Source of the DNA: Tropicimonas aquimaris | GTDB taxonomy: Bacteria > Pseudomonadota > Alphaproteobacteria > Rhodobacterales > Rhodobacteraceae | Length of the DNA: 64,000 nucleotides | Reading direction: 5' to 3' | NCBI RefSeq assembly: GCF_042676185.1 | Contig: NZ_JBHTJT010000008.1 | Span: 62,001 to 126,000 of the forward strand | In this document: positions 1 through 9,394 of the stretch, in pieces | Layout: each line of letters opens with the position of its first letter | Numbering within the stretch: the first letter of the stretch is position 1 | The notes under the pieces: model-generated | What the model was told of the DNA's origin: nothing | Seen by the model: the letters and a program-made list of their open reading frames with translations, nothing else | Database searches by the model: none | Translations under genes and position numbers: made by a program

Positions 1-2452
1 GCAGGAAGATGTAGACCCCGACCATCAGCGAGATCGGCATCATCACCCGGGTCGCGACCACCATCATCAGCGGGTGGCGATCCTTGGAATAGCGCATCTC
101 GTGGACCCAGTTGGCCAGCTTGCGCGAGGCCCGCCCTTCCATCAGCGCCTCCTCCAGCGCGTAGATCAGCAGGGCGGCGATGCCGAGCACGATGATCTCG
201 CCGAAGGTGTCGTAGCCGCGGAAGTCCACGAGGATCACGTTCACCACGTTGGTGCCGCCGCCTTCGGGCTTGGCGTTGGTAATGTAATAGCCCGAGATCG
301 TCTCGAAATCGCGGGTCATCAGCGCCCATGCCAACGCCGCCACGGCGATGCCGGCCGCCCCGGCGACGGCCATGTCGCGTCCGCGCCGGCTCCAGCTCGA
401 TTCCCGCGGGGTGTGCTTGGGCAGGAAGTGCAGCGCCAGCAGCATCAGGATCAGCGTCACGACCTCCACGGTCACCTGCGTCATGGCGAGGTCGGGGGCC
501 GAGAGCCGCACGAAGATGATCGACACGATCAGGCCGTTGATCCCGATCAGCACCAGCACCAGCAGGCGGGAGCGGTGGTAGGTCATGATCGCCATCGTCG
601 AGGCCGCGAGCAGGATCGCGCCGATGTAGTCGACCATGGTCGGATCCAGGGTCGCCCGCGTGCCCGGCGTGTGCGTGCCCGAGGAGAAGGCATAGAGCCC
701 GGCCGCCACTGTCGCCGTGCCGAGGATCGCCACGAACTTGGTGAGGCGCCCGTCATGCAGGTTGTTGGACAGCCGGCCGGCGCTGCGGTGCAGGGTTTCC
801 ACGAGGGATTCGAAGATCCGCTTCGCCTCGGGTTTCGGCATGGCCGCCCAGATCCGATCGAGCGGCGCGAAGGCATAGAGGATCGCAAGGCCGCCGATCG
901 TGGCGATGACGCTCATCAGAAGCGCCGGGGTGAAGCCGTGCCAGATCTTGAGCTTGTGCGCCTCGAGGTGCTGCGCGGTCGTCGCATCGGCCACGACATG
1001 CAGGAAATTGCCCACCGTCGCCTGCGGGAAGATCCCGATCACCACTGCCATCACCGACAGCAGGGCGGGCGCGGCCCACATGCCGAACGGCGGATCGTGC
1101 GGCTTGGACGGGTAATCGTCGCGCACCGGGCCGAGGAAGACGTGGCCGACATAACGGAAGGAATAGGCCGCCGACAGCGTCGCACCGAGCGTCGCCAGCA
1201 TCGGAATCACCCAGTAGCTCCCGGCCCATGCGGTGTGCGAGGCCTCCTCAAGCATCAGCTCCTTCGAGAGGAAGCCGTTGAGGAGCGGAATGCCCGCCAT
1301 CGACAGCGCGGTCACGGTGGCCAGGGTGGCGGTGATCGGCATCAGGTGCCGAAGCCCGCCCAGCCGCTTGATCGAGCGGGTGTGGGTCTCGTGATCGACG
1401 ATGCCGGCGGTCATGAAAAGCGCGGCCTTGAAGATCGTGTGGTTGATGATGTGGAACACCGCCGCCGTCGCCGCCGCCGTCGTGCCGAAGCCTAACAGCA
1501 TCGTGATCAGCCCGAGGTGGCTGACGGTCGAATAGGCCAGCAGCGCCTTGAGGTCGTCCTTGAAGATCGCGATGGCCGCGCCAACGACCATGGTCACGAG
1601 GCCCGTCGTGGCGACAAGGTAGAACCAGAGGTCGGTGCCCGACAGCACCGGCCAGAGCCGCGCCATCAGGAACAGACCGGCCTTCACCATGGTGGCCGAG
1701 TGCAGGTAGGCGGAGACCGGCGTGGGGGCCGCCATGGCGTGCGGAAGCCAGAAGTGGAACGGGAACTGCGCCGACTTGGTGAAGGCGCCGAGCAGGATCA
1801 GCAGCAGCGCCGGGACGTAGAGCGGCGAGGCCTGGATCGCCTCGCGCTGCGTCAGGATCTCGGAAATGTCGTAGGTGCCGGCGGCTTCGCCCAGCAGCAG
1901 CATCCCCCCGATCAGCGCCAGCCCGCCCATCCCGGTCACCGCGAGCGCCATCCGTGCGCCCTGCCGGCCCGCGCCCGTGTGCCGCCAGTAGCCGATCAGC
2001 AGGAACGAGGAAAGCGACGTAAGTTCCCAGAAAATAACCATCATCAGGATGTTGTCGCTCAGGACGATGCCTAGCATCGCCCCCTGAAACAGCATCAGGT
2101 AGGTGTAGAACTGGCCCATCGGTTCTTCGCGCGAGAGGTAGAAGCGCGCGTAGAGGATGATCAGCAGGCCGATGCCGAGGATCATCGTGGCGAACAGCAG
2201 CCCGAGCCCGTCCAGCATGAAATGCGCGTTGAGCCCGAGCAGCGGCATCCAGTCGAGCCGGTAGGTGACGATCTCGCCGCGCCAGACGGCGGTGGAATGG
2301 ATCCCCAGCAGGATCAGCGCGGAGAGGGTGGCCCAACCGGCTGACAGGGCGCAGGCGTTCCTGCCGACGCGGATCATAAGTCCGGGAAACAGCGCGCCGA
2401 TGAACGGCAGGGCCGCGATCAGGGCAAGCGTCACATCCGTGTGCTCTGTCAC
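1..2452 (-). CDS. mrpA: Mrp-type Na+/H+ antiporter subunit A (partial, 3' end outside window)
   Basis: This frame is open from a GTG at 2452 to the left edge, giving the first 817 residues. It encodes the large proton-pumping subunit of a multisubunit monovalent cation/proton antiporter in the inner membrane, homologous to NuoL. The N-terminal part shows the MrpA/NuoL signature FWELTSLSSFLLIGYW, with the key membrane glutamate near residue 143, and the motif around FHFWLPHAMAAPTPVSAYLHS with its upstream lysine (FTKSAQ). Many hydrophobic helices follow. The C-terminal third resembles the MrpB-like extension of fused MrpAB proteins. GTG is chosen as start because GGGGA lies 8 bases upstream and no in-frame ATG precedes it. 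Subunits C to G would be expected beyond the left edge. The family is sure; cation preference cannot be read from sequence. Confidence 0.93.
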   Translation of the reverse strand, partial: MTEHTDVTLALIAALPFIGALFPGLMIRVGRNACALSAGWATLSALILLGIHSTAVWRGEIVTYRLDWMPLLGLNAHFMLDGLGLLFATMILGIGLLIILYARFYLSREEPMGQFYTYLMLFQGAMLGIVLSDNILMMVIFWELTSLSSFLLIGYWRHTGAGRQGARMALAVTGMGGLALIGGMLLLGEAAGTYDISEILTQREAIQASPLYVPALLLILLGAFTKSAQFPFHFWLPHAMAAPTPVSAYLHSATMVKAGLFLMARLWPVLSGTDLWFYLVATTGLVTMVVGAAIAIFKDDLKALLAYSTVSHLGLITMLLGFGTTAAATAAVFHIINHTIFKAALFMTAGIVDHETHTRSIKRLGGLRHLMPITATLATVTALSMAGIPLLNGFLSKELMLEEASHTAWAGSYWVIPMLATLGATLSAAYSFRYVGHVFLGPVRDDYPSKPHDPPFGMWAAPALLSVMAVVIGIFPQATVGNFLHVVADATTAQHLEAHKLKIWHGFTPALLMSVIATIGGLAILYAFAPLDRIWAAMPKPEAKRIFESLVETLHRSAGRLSNNLHDGRLTKFVAILGTATVAAGLYAFSSGTHTPGTRATLDPTMVDYIGAILLAASTMAIMTYHRSRLLVLVLIGINGLIVSIIFVRLSAPDLAMTQVTVEVVTLILMLLALHFLPKHTPRESSWSRRGRDMAVAGAAGIAVAALAWALMTRDFETISGYYITNAKPEGGGTNVVNVILVDFRGYDTFGEIIVLGIAALLIYALEEALMEGRASRKLANWVHEMRYSKDRHPLMMVVATRVMMPISLMVGVYIFL

Positions 2453-2989
2453 GTCATCGTCCCCATCTTCTCCTGGTAGGCTGTCGCGCAAGCGTTTCGG
2501 GGATTAGTAGGAAATTTGTCGGGAAAAGCAAATCGGTCCTTGTCGAAACCGGCGTCGCAGGCGGGATACATCAACGAATTCGCAGGTTGCAGGAGGGCGC
2601 CAGATGCCCCCGTGAGGCGTCGGCGCGCAGGGTGGCTCGGCGCGGCGGCCGGGTCTTGATTCGAAGGCGTCCGGACGATCCGGCCCGGCTGCTTCCGGGA
2701 ACATGGGAGCGAGGGGGCGTTCCCGGCGGGATCGGGCTGCGCGGCTCCGCTCCTGCGCCGAGATGCCGCTCCGGGGCCGCTCAGGGCCGCTGCGATGGCC
2801 TGCTTGCATGACGGCCATTCCGCGGGCTGGTGGCGCGGCGGACGATTGCGATTCCGCTGATCCTTGCCCCGTGGTAAGCGGACACCCTGCGAGGGGTGCA
2901 TGGGAGCGATCCGGCGCCTATGGCCCGTCGCAGCAATCCCCCCCGGCCGCGCCATCTTCCCTGCGTCGGCCTATCCCAGGAGCCCCAAG
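2453..2989. other. Intergenic region without a recognisable gene
   Basis: These 537 bases separate the divergent mrpA and universal stress genes and should hold both promoters. Open frames here overlap each other on both strands and have arginine/proline-rich shadow composition. I see no RNA gene, repeat or convincing promoter hexamers. Confidence 0.6.
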
Positions 2990-3424
2990 ATGTACTCGTC
3001 CATTCTGCTTGCCATCGACCTGAACGATGGCCCCTCCGCGCACAAGGTCGCCGAGGTGGCATTCCGCCTGGCGAAGGATCACGGGGCATCCCTGCACATC
3101 GTCAACGTGATCCCGGATTTCGGCATGTCGATCGTGGGGTCGTATTTCAGCGCGGCCCAGAAGAAGCAGATCATCGACGACGAGCGCAAGCGCTTCGCCG
3201 CCTGGGCCGAGGAGGAAGTCCCGGAGGGCATTTCTTACGACCTCACGGTCGTGAAGGGCAGTGTCTACGACAACATCCTCCGGACCGCGGACAAGATCGG
3301 CGCCGATGTGATCGTGCTCGGCTCGCACAAGCCGGGGCTGGAGGATTACCTGCTCGGCCCCAACGCCGCGCGCGTCGTACGGCACGCCAAGCAATCCGTG
3401 TTCGTGGTGCGCAACTCGGACTGA
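2990..3424 (+). CDS. Universal stress protein (UspF/UspG-like)
   Basis: This 144-residue protein consists of a single Usp domain. It starts MYSSILLAIDL, the usual first beta strand with its nucleotide-contacting Asp, and ends with a GSHKPGLEDYLLGPNA segment followed by VVRHAKQSVFVVR. This corresponds to the glycine-rich ATP-binding loop of UspF/UspG-type proteins. Such proteins are cytoplasmic, dimeric and induced by starvation or stress. The ATG at 2990 is preferred over upstream in-frame codons because the Usp fold starts there and CAGGAG lies 7 to 12 bases upstream. The gene stands alone, divergent from mrpA and convergent with the ABC efflux operon. What it protects or senses is not visible. 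Confidence 0.93.
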   Translation: MYSSILLAIDLNDGPSAHKVAEVAFRLAKDHGASLHIVNVIPDFGMSIVGSYFSAAQKKQIIDDERKRFAAWAEEEVPEGISYDLTVVKGSVYDNILRTADKIGADVIVLGSHKPGLEDYLLGPNAARVVRHAKQSVFVVRNSD

Positions 3425-3441
3425 CGCGCCCTGTCGGCCGG

Positions 3442-4674
3442 TCAGTTCGTCGCGCGGTTGGCGACCCGTGCACCCTCGGCAAGGCCGGGGGCCGGGTAGA
3501 GCACGATCTGCTCGCCGGGCTCGAGGCCCGAGGCGACGGCAGCCTCCAGCCCGTTGGAGCGCTCGATCTCTACCGGACGAAGCCGCGCCACGCCTTCCTC
3601 GACGACAAAGACGACCTGTCCGCCGTCCTGCCGGAACAGCGCGCTGGCCGGCACGATGGTCGCGTCCCCCGTCTCCCAGACCACGATCCGCACCTCGACG
3701 CGGAACCCGTGGCCAAGGGCCGTGCGGGTGTCCGGCGGGTCGGTCAGGGCGATCCGCGCCCGCACCCGTTGCTCCTCCACGCCAAGCGCCGAATACTTGG
3801 TGAAGCCCCAGGGATCTATGCGGATCACCTCTCCGGCCAGCGGCTGCGGCCCGCCCCACTTGTCGACGATCACCCGGTCGCCCTCGCGCACCTGCACCGC
3901 ATCGGTCGACAGGAGTTCGACCACGACCTCGAGATCCTCCTCGATGTTGCCGATCTCCATGAGCGGCGTTCCGACGGGCAGGGTGGTCTCGCTCTTCTGC
4001 ATGACCTGCAGGATGCGGCCGGTGGCAGGGGCGAAGAGCGGCGTCGCCTTCTCGGTGTTGATCTGCAGCGCGGTGGCCAGCCCCTGGTCGTCGAAGCCGA
4101 TGAGCTGGGCGCGGGCGTTGGCGACCTCGGCCTCTCGCATCGAGATCGCGGCCTCGGCGGTGTCGAGCGCGGCCTGCGCGGCCCGCGCCGTGCCCTCGGC
4201 CCGCTCCAGCGCCGCCTGCGCCAGCGTGCCGGTCTGGGCAAGCTGCTGGGCGCGCTCCAGGTCCGACTGGGCCACGTCGTTGTCCGCGATGGCCTTGTTG
4301 AGGTCGGCGCGGGCTACCCGGAGCGCGGCCTCGGCCGCGGTCACGGCGGCGCGGGCCTGTTCACGGGTCCGGATGTCGAGCGCCGAGGGGTTGATGGGCA
4401 GCATGTGGGCCACCACGGTCGTGCCGCGCACCACCGCGTCGCCCGGTTCCACCGCGACCCGCAGCAGCCGTCCGGTGACCGGGGTGGAGACGACATAGGG
4501 GTCATGCACGCGGGTGCGCGCCTCCTCGTCGATGGTGACGACCAGCGGGCCGCGCGTGACCTCGCCGATATCCACCAGCATCGGGCGCGGCCAGAAGGCG
4601 AAGGCCAGGGCACCCGCAACGAGCGCCAGCACCACCAGCGTCAGCAACCTGCGGGATCGTTTCCTGCGTGCCAT
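3442..4674 (-). CDS. HlyD/RND-type periplasmic adaptor subunit
   Basis: This 410-residue membrane-fusion protein has a basic N-terminus, one transmembrane helix (about residues 9-28), then a biotinyl-lipoyl-like half (around residues 60-90, STPVTGRLLRVAVEPGDAV), a long alanine-rich coiled-coil hairpin (about 105-195), the second lipoyl half and C-terminal beta-barrel regions. Such adaptors join an inner-membrane exporter to outer-membrane export. It is the last gene of a three-gene minus-strand operon: the ATPase and FtsX-type permease lie directly upstream and only 7 bases separate the permease stop from this ATG. The set is MacAB-like in logic, but ATPase and permease are separate proteins. 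The substrate is unknown. Confidence 0.9.
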   Translation of the reverse strand: MARRKRSRRLLTLVVLALVAGALAFAFWPRPMLVDIGEVTRGPLVVTIDEEARTRVHDPYVVSTPVTGRLLRVAVEPGDAVVRGTTVVAHMLPINPSALDIRTREQARAAVTAAEAALRVARADLNKAIADNDVAQSDLERAQQLAQTGTLAQAALERAEGTARAAQAALDTAEAAISMREAEVANARAQLIGFDDQGLATALQINTEKATPLFAPATGRILQVMQKSETTLPVGTPLMEIGNIEEDLEVVVELLSTDAVQVREGDRVIVDKWGGPQPLAGEVIRIDPWGFTKYSALGVEEQRVRARIALTDPPDTRTALGHGFRVEVRIVVWETGDATIVPASALFRQDGGQVVFVVEEGVARLRPVEIERSNGLEAAVASGLEPGEQIVLYPAPGLAEGARVANRATN

Positions 4675-4681
4675 GACGGTC

Positions 4682-7057
4682 TCACTCCCCCATCTTGAGC
4701 GCCGTGACCAGGTCCACCCGGTCGAGATCGCGCTTCACCAGCCAGCCCGAGAACGCAGCGCTGGCAAGAACGGCGAGCGCGGCCGAGCCCACCGACTGCG
4801 CATCGAAGGTCAGCGGAATCGAATAGACCTCGGTCGAAAAAGCCGCCGACACCGCCGCCGCCATGCCATATCCGAGCAGCGCCCCCAGCGGCAGCGCGGC
4901 CAGCGTCACGAGGCCGAGCTCGCCCAGCAGCACGAAGGCCGCCTCGCCCCGGCTGAAACCGATCACCCGAAGGCTGGCGAGGTCGTGCACCCGCTCGGCA
5001 AAGGCGATGCGGGCCGAGTTGTAGACGATGCCGAAGGTGACCACCCCGGCAATCGCCAGCATGATGTAGCGCATCATCCCCATGCCGCTGTCCATCATCG
5101 TCTGTATGGAATCCCGGGTCTCGGCCTTGAGCGCCACCCCGGCGACGCCCGGCATGTCCTTGATTGCCACGAGCACTTCGTCCCGCACCGCGCTGTCGAT
5201 CCGCAAATAGGCGCCGGAGACCCGGCCCGGCTCCTTCAGCGCGGCGTTGAGGGCCTCCATGTTCATGTAGGCCGGCGAGCCGAGCAGGCTGTCGGCCACC
5301 GCCACCACCGGGATGTCGAGCACCGGCCGGCGGCCTTCGCGCACTTCCGCCGTCACCACGTCGCCCGGCGCCGCTTCCAGCACGCGGGCCAGGGTGGTGG
5401 AGAGCACGATGCCTTCCTCGGGCAGGGTCAGGGGGCGCTGCGCCTCGTCCATCGCGCGGGCGAGCCGCGGCGCGGACAGCATCCCGTTGATGGTGCCGCG
5501 GTGATCGTTCAGCCCGTGGCGCAGCAGCACGGGCACGTTCCGGACCGGCTCTACCTCCTGCACGCCGGGCAGCCGGCCGAGCTCGTAGATCGCCTTGTCG
5601 GATTGCGGATGGGTGAAGCTGACCTGCGCGTCGGATCGGTCGAGCACGCTGAACCCCAGATCGATCGATTTCGAGAAGCCGGCCTGGACCCCGATCATGC
5701 CCACCGAGAGCGCCATGCCCGTGGCGATGCCGAGCGCGCCGCCGGCCATCCGCATCGGCTGCCGCTGCAACCGGCGCAGCACCATCCGTCCGGGCTGGTC
5801 GAGCAGCCGGCTCCAGAGGCCCGCGAGCCGCCCGGTGCCGCTGTAATCGGCCGGGGCGGGCGGGCGCATTGCCACCGCCGGGGCGAGGCGGAACACCCCG
5901 CGCAGCACCCCGAACCCGCCCGCGCAGGCCGCGAGGATCGAGGTCATCACGCCGATGACGAAGCTGCGCGGATCGAGCTGGAACACGAGGAAGGGGAACT
6001 TGTAGTAGTCCTGGTAGACCCCGGCCATCGCCCGCCCGGCCGCGATGCCGCCGAGCGAGCCCGCAATGGCTCCGGCAATCGCGATCGTCAGCATCAGCTT
6101 CAGGTAATGGCTCGCAACCTCCCAGTCGGTATAGCCGAAGGCCTTGAGCAGCCCGATCTCCTCCCGCTCGGCCTGCACGATCCGGCTGATCACGATGTAG
6201 AGCAGGAAGGCCGAGACCCCGAGGAAGATCGGCGGCACGGCGATAGCGTTCTTGCGGCCGCCCTCGATCTCCTCCGTGACGAAGAAGTTCGACGGCAGGT
6301 CCTCCAGCCCGTAGGCGCCGAGCCCGCCGCGGGGCTCGAGCACCCGGTCGATGGCGTCGAGCGCGCTTTGCAGGTTCACCCCGCGCTCCAGCCCCAGTAG
6401 CGCCTCGTTGAAGGCGCCCTGCATGTCATAGGCGGCGGACAGGGCGTCGCGCCCCATCCAGATCACTGCGAAACGAGCGTCGTCCGGCACGATCTCTCCC
6501 GGCGCGGTGGTGTAGAGAAACTCCGGGCTCTGGGCGAGGCCGGTAACCCGAAAGGTGTGCCGGGCGCCGTTCATGGTCGCCTGCAGCCGGTCGCCGGGGG
6601 CGAGGCCGCGGGCATCGGCGAACCCCTTGAGCAGCAGGATCTCGTCGCCGCGATCCGGGTCGGGCATCCGCCCCGCCGTCAGGTGGATGTCGTTGAGCCG
6701 GGCCGGGCCGTGATCCGGCAGCGACACCGCCTGCGCGCGCACCGGCACGATCTCGCCCTCCAGGTCGATCAGCGCCGAGCCCGTGACCCGGCCGACCGCC
6801 ACGGCGACGCCCGGGATCTCGGCCAGCCGTTCCAGCACCCGGTCGGGCGCGCGCTCCACAGGGGCGAAGACGTCGGCGAGACGGTAACGGTCGTAATAGG
6901 CCCGGCGCGTCTCCTCCAGCGTGTTCACGAGGCCCGTCATCATCACCAGCATCAGCACGCCGAGCGCGATGACGGCGGCGATGGCGAGCGCCTGCCCCTT
7001 GATCCGCCAGAGGTCGCGCAGGAGCTTTCGGTCGAGCGGGGCGAGCAGGGTCACCAT
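4682..7057 (-). CDS. ABC transporter permease with two FtsX domains
   Basis: This 791-residue protein begins with a cytoplasmic stretch and a first membrane helix (about residues 22-45), followed by a large MacB-type periplasmic domain and an FtsX domain of three helices (about 275-400). A second helix plus extracytoplasmic domain and a C-terminal FtsX domain (about 670-785) complete a duplicated layout. This is the architecture of lipoprotein/macrolide-type mechanotransmission exporters, which pull substrates from the periplasmic face and do not import. Its ATG overlaps the stop of the upstream ATPase gene by 7 bases, so the two are translationally coupled, and the HlyD-type adaptor follows 7 bases after its stop. 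Substrate unknown. Confidence 0.9.
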   Translation of the reverse strand: MVTLLAPLDRKLLRDLWRIKGQALAIAAVIALGVLMLVMMTGLVNTLEETRRAYYDRYRLADVFAPVERAPDRVLERLAEIPGVAVAVGRVTGSALIDLEGEIVPVRAQAVSLPDHGPARLNDIHLTAGRMPDPDRGDEILLLKGFADARGLAPGDRLQATMNGARHTFRVTGLAQSPEFLYTTAPGEIVPDDARFAVIWMGRDALSAAYDMQGAFNEALLGLERGVNLQSALDAIDRVLEPRGGLGAYGLEDLPSNFFVTEEIEGGRKNAIAVPPIFLGVSAFLLYIVISRIVQAEREEIGLLKAFGYTDWEVASHYLKLMLTIAIAGAIAGSLGGIAAGRAMAGVYQDYYKFPFLVFQLDPRSFVIGVMTSILAACAGGFGVLRGVFRLAPAVAMRPPAPADYSGTGRLAGLWSRLLDQPGRMVLRRLQRQPMRMAGGALGIATGMALSVGMIGVQAGFSKSIDLGFSVLDRSDAQVSFTHPQSDKAIYELGRLPGVQEVEPVRNVPVLLRHGLNDHRGTINGMLSAPRLARAMDEAQRPLTLPEEGIVLSTTLARVLEAAPGDVVTAEVREGRRPVLDIPVVAVADSLLGSPAYMNMEALNAALKEPGRVSGAYLRIDSAVRDEVLVAIKDMPGVAGVALKAETRDSIQTMMDSGMGMMRYIMLAIAGVVTFGIVYNSARIAFAERVHDLASLRVIGFSRGEAAFVLLGELGLVTLAALPLGALLGYGMAAAVSAAFSTEVYSIPLTFDAQSVGSAALAVLASAAFSGWLVKRDLDRVDLVTALKMGE

Positions 7058-7779
7058 TCGATTTCCTCCGGCGCGAGGCGGGTCTCGTTGACCTGCACGT
7101 CACGGATCGCACCGTCCGCGAAATGGATCACCCGGTGTGCCATTGCGGCGGTGGCGGCGGCATGGGTGACCATCAGGATCGTGGTCCCGAGCGAGGCGTT
7201 CACATCGGCCAGCACCTTGAGCACCGCCCGGCCGGTGGCGCTGTCGAGCGCGCCGGTGGGCTCGTCGCAAAACAGCACGTCCGGCTGCTTGGCCACGGCC
7301 CGGGCGATGGCGACCCGTTGCTGCTCGCCCCCCGAGAGCTGTGCCGGGAAATGGTGGCGCCGCTCGCCGAGCCCCACGAGACGCAGCGCCTCTGCGGGGT
7401 CCATCGGGGCGCGGGCGATCTCGGTCACCAGCTCCACGTTCTCCTCGGCGGTGAGCGAGGGCATCAGGTTGTAGAACTGAAAGACGAAACCGACGTGGTC
7501 CCGCCGGTAGCGCGTGAGCGCGCCGTCGCCCATCCCGGTCAGCTCACGGTCGCGGAACCGGGCGGTGCCGCCGCTGGCGCGGTCGAGGCCGCCGAGGATG
7601 TTGAGCAGGGTGGACTTGCCGGAGCCGGAGGGGCCGAGCAGGACGACGAGTTCGCCGCGCGGCACCACGAGATCCACCCCGCGCAGCGCGTGTACGGCGG
7701 CTTCGCCCGCGCCATAGACCTTGGTCAGGCCCTCGGTGCGGAAGGTCGGCAGGGACATGGGATCGTCTTGGCCCGTCAT
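7051..7779 (-). CDS. ABC transporter ATP-binding protein (MacB/LolD-like)
   Basis: This 242-residue nucleotide-binding protein shows Walker A GPSGSGKS, a Q-loop in FVFQFYNL, the ABC signature LSGGEQQRVAIARA, Walker B VLFCDEP and the following TGALDS, which is typical of the LolD/MacB exporter subfamily. The ATG at 7779 was chosen because GGAAGGGAG lies 7 bases upstream; the frame is open further upstream but with non-coding composition. It is the first gene of the efflux operon and its stop overlaps the permease start by 7 bases. It powers the FtsX-type permease at 4682-7057. Confidence 0.93.
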   Translation of the reverse strand: MTGQDDPMSLPTFRTEGLTKVYGAGEAAVHALRGVDLVVPRGELVVLLGPSGSGKSTLLNILGGLDRASGGTARFRDRELTGMGDGALTRYRRDHVGFVFQFYNLMPSLTAEENVELVTEIARAPMDPAEALRLVGLGERRHHFPAQLSGGEQQRVAIARAVAKQPDVLFCDEPTGALDSATGRAVLKVLADVNASLGTTILMVTHAAATAAMAHRVIHFADGAIRDVQVNETRLAPEEIEW

Positions 7780-8251
7780 GACCGGAACTCCCTTCCTTTC
7801 ACGTAGGATAGCGGCTGCAACGAAACAAGCCACGCCCGCCGGGCGGGGCGCGGGGTCGCACGGAGAAGCCACCGCTGGTCTGGCGAGCCGGGCAGGGCGC
7901 GACACCGGCCGGAGCGGCTCCCGCCGACGTCCTCCCCCTTGCGGGGTCGGACGCCGTTGGGCCGGGCGCCCTTCGGGCGAAGCGCGGTGTCCTCGGTGTG
8001 GGAGGCGGCGACTGGGTATCCGGGCGCGTGTTCGGCCGTTGCACGCTTTGGTGTTCCAGCCTGCACTTGCGATAGAGGAGTTACTTCGCAAAACGGTTCA
8101 TGTCTATCGTGTAGTGCGCTGAAAATTCGCAGAAATGCCCTGGGGCAGGCATCGAGCCGCGCGCGCAGCGCGCGGCTCGGCCCAACGGGAGGAGACGCAT
8201 CTGCGATGCGCCGACAACGGGCGGGAGCCCTTCGAGCCCGCGGTCCCTCGG
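7780..8251. other. GC-rich intergenic region with strong hairpins, no gene
   Basis: The stretch lies between the ABC efflux operon and the cupin gene. It contains a nearly perfect hairpin at 8153-8179 (12-base arms around a GCA loop), a smaller one at 8194-8208 (CGCATC/GATGCG around TGC), and a GC-rich palindromic patch near 7955-7985. There is no T-run, so these are not classic terminators. No believable coding frame was found. Confidence 0.55.
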
Positions 8252-8614
8252 TCAGAGCTGGACAATGGCGAGTTCCACGTTCTTCGAACCGATCACCGAG
8301 GAGACATGCCCGCTTCCTCCGGTGTCCTCCATCCGCCAGATGCCGCCCGGGCCGATCTCTCGCACCTCGCCGTCCCCGGCCACCACGCGCAACCGGCCCG
8401 CGAGGCAGAAGGCCACCTGCCGGCGCGGCGAGGGATGCTGCGCGCCGCTCCAGCCGGCGGGCAGCACGAGGTAGAGCAGGGCGGCGGCCGGTTCGGCCTC
8501 GGAGACCGGCATCGGCGGGGCCGGGGGCGCGAAGTCGGCGGCGCTCATCTCGATCGGGCAGTCCTCAAAATGCGAGATGCCCTCCGCGTCCTCGGTCAGG
8601 TGCAGGTAGTTCAT
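8252..8614 (-). CDS. Small cupin-domain protein
   Basis: This 120-residue protein is a single-domain cupin. The segment from residue 60 onward (HPSPRRQVAFCLAGRLRVV, then GDGEVREIGPGGIWRMED) has the spacing of cupin motif 1 and the glycine turn between strands. The usual metal-binding HxH/E/H set is not clear, since only a single His precedes the PSPRR stretch. It may therefore bind a small ligand without metal or be inactive. An SRPBCC-domain gene lies 42 bases upstream on the same strand and the two may be cotranscribed. Function unknown. Confidence 0.8.
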   Translation of the reverse strand: MNYLHLTEDAEGISHFEDCPIEMSAADFAPPAPPMPVSEAEPAAALLYLVLPAGWSGAQHPSPRRQVAFCLAGRLRVVAGDGEVREIGPGGIWRMEDTGGSGHVSSVIGSKNVELAIVQL

Positions 8615-8656
8615 CCGGGTCTCCTCCCAGGCAGCGCCATAAATCTGTTTCCTCGC

Positions 8657-9124
8657 TCAGTCGCCTTCGCAGGCTTGCAAGAACCGTTCGCCAAGCACCA
8701 GGTCCCAGCCCTCGTCGTAGTTCGCGGCCGCCGCCTCGCCGGCCGTCCCAAGCCGCTCGAACCCGCCGTGGGTCAGCAGGAGCCGGGTTGCTTTCGGGCT
8801 ATCGGCGGCGAAATCCAGCGTGATCGATGTGGCGTCGGCCCTGGCGCGGCCGACATACCAGTCCAGTTCGAGCCGCTCATGGGGAAACCAGGTGGTCAGC
8901 GTCGCCCAGTCGACGACGCTTCCGTCGTGGCGCCGTTCCCGGATCCTGCCGCCCTGCCGCTTTTCCATCCAGATCTCCAGCGGCAGGCGGCCTTCGGCGG
9001 CCGAGAGAGAATGCGACCCGACCGGCCACCACGCGCCGATCTCGGCCGTGAAGAGCCGGAAAGCAGTTTCGGGCGTCACCGGAAGGGCAAGGGTTTTTCG
9101 AACGATCAGAACGGTATCGGGCAT
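8657..9124 (-). CDS. SRPBCC / AHSA1-like domain protein
   Basis: This 155-residue protein belongs to the START/Bet v1-like superfamily. It opens with a beta strand ending VTPETAFRLFTAEIGAWWP, the usual helix-grip start of activator-of-Hsp90-like (AHSA1) proteins, and ends with the long helix NYDEGWDLVLGERFLQACE. Such proteins bind hydrophobic ligands in a deep cavity, and most bacterial members have no known substrate. The ATG at 9124 is supported by an AGGAGG 10 to 15 bases upstream; a long open extension upstream has non-coding composition. It probably shares a transcript with the cupin gene downstream. Confidence 0.88.
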   Translation of the reverse strand: MPDTVLIVRKTLALPVTPETAFRLFTAEIGAWWPVGSHSLSAAEGRLPLEIWMEKRQGGRIRERRHDGSVVDWATLTTWFPHERLELDWYVGRARADATSITLDFAADSPKATRLLLTHGGFERLGTAGEAAAANYDEGWDLVLGERFLQACEGD

Positions 9125-9394
9125 CGGGCCGGGCTCCTCCTGGGAGATGGGAATGGGCTTCGGTTTGGGCACGGGCGCCGGTCGGGAAGGGGAGGAAAAT
9201 CGAGCACGGGCGAAGAAACAGGTACGCCGGCGTCGCGGGAAGATAGTTGACCCAAGGTAAGTCTCCGGGTGGCCCGGAGTCAAATCCGATCGTGCCGCCC
9301 GCCCTTGCAGCCCCCGGTGCCCGACACTAAGACTCAGTGACAGAACCGCAGCGGCGTTTGCGAGAGCGACCGCCCCCCACCGAGGCAGACCCCC

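Noticed and set aside
74..1495. 473-codon open frame on the plus strand
   Set aside because: It is antisense to mrpA, His/Arg/Gly-rich and without motifs, a shadow frame produced by high GC at third positions. Many other long antisense frames in the window (for example 2896-4698, 4514-6400, 23528-26083, 26725-28785, 59280-61646) were rejected for the same reason.
8153..8179. Strong hairpin as an intrinsic terminator
   Set aside because: No T-run follows on either strand; reported as a structural element only.
9300..9345. Possible RpoH-type promoter (CTTG followed by CACTAAG) upstream of clpP
   Set aside because: The -10 part does not fit the alphaproteobacterial RpoH consensus well enough to call.
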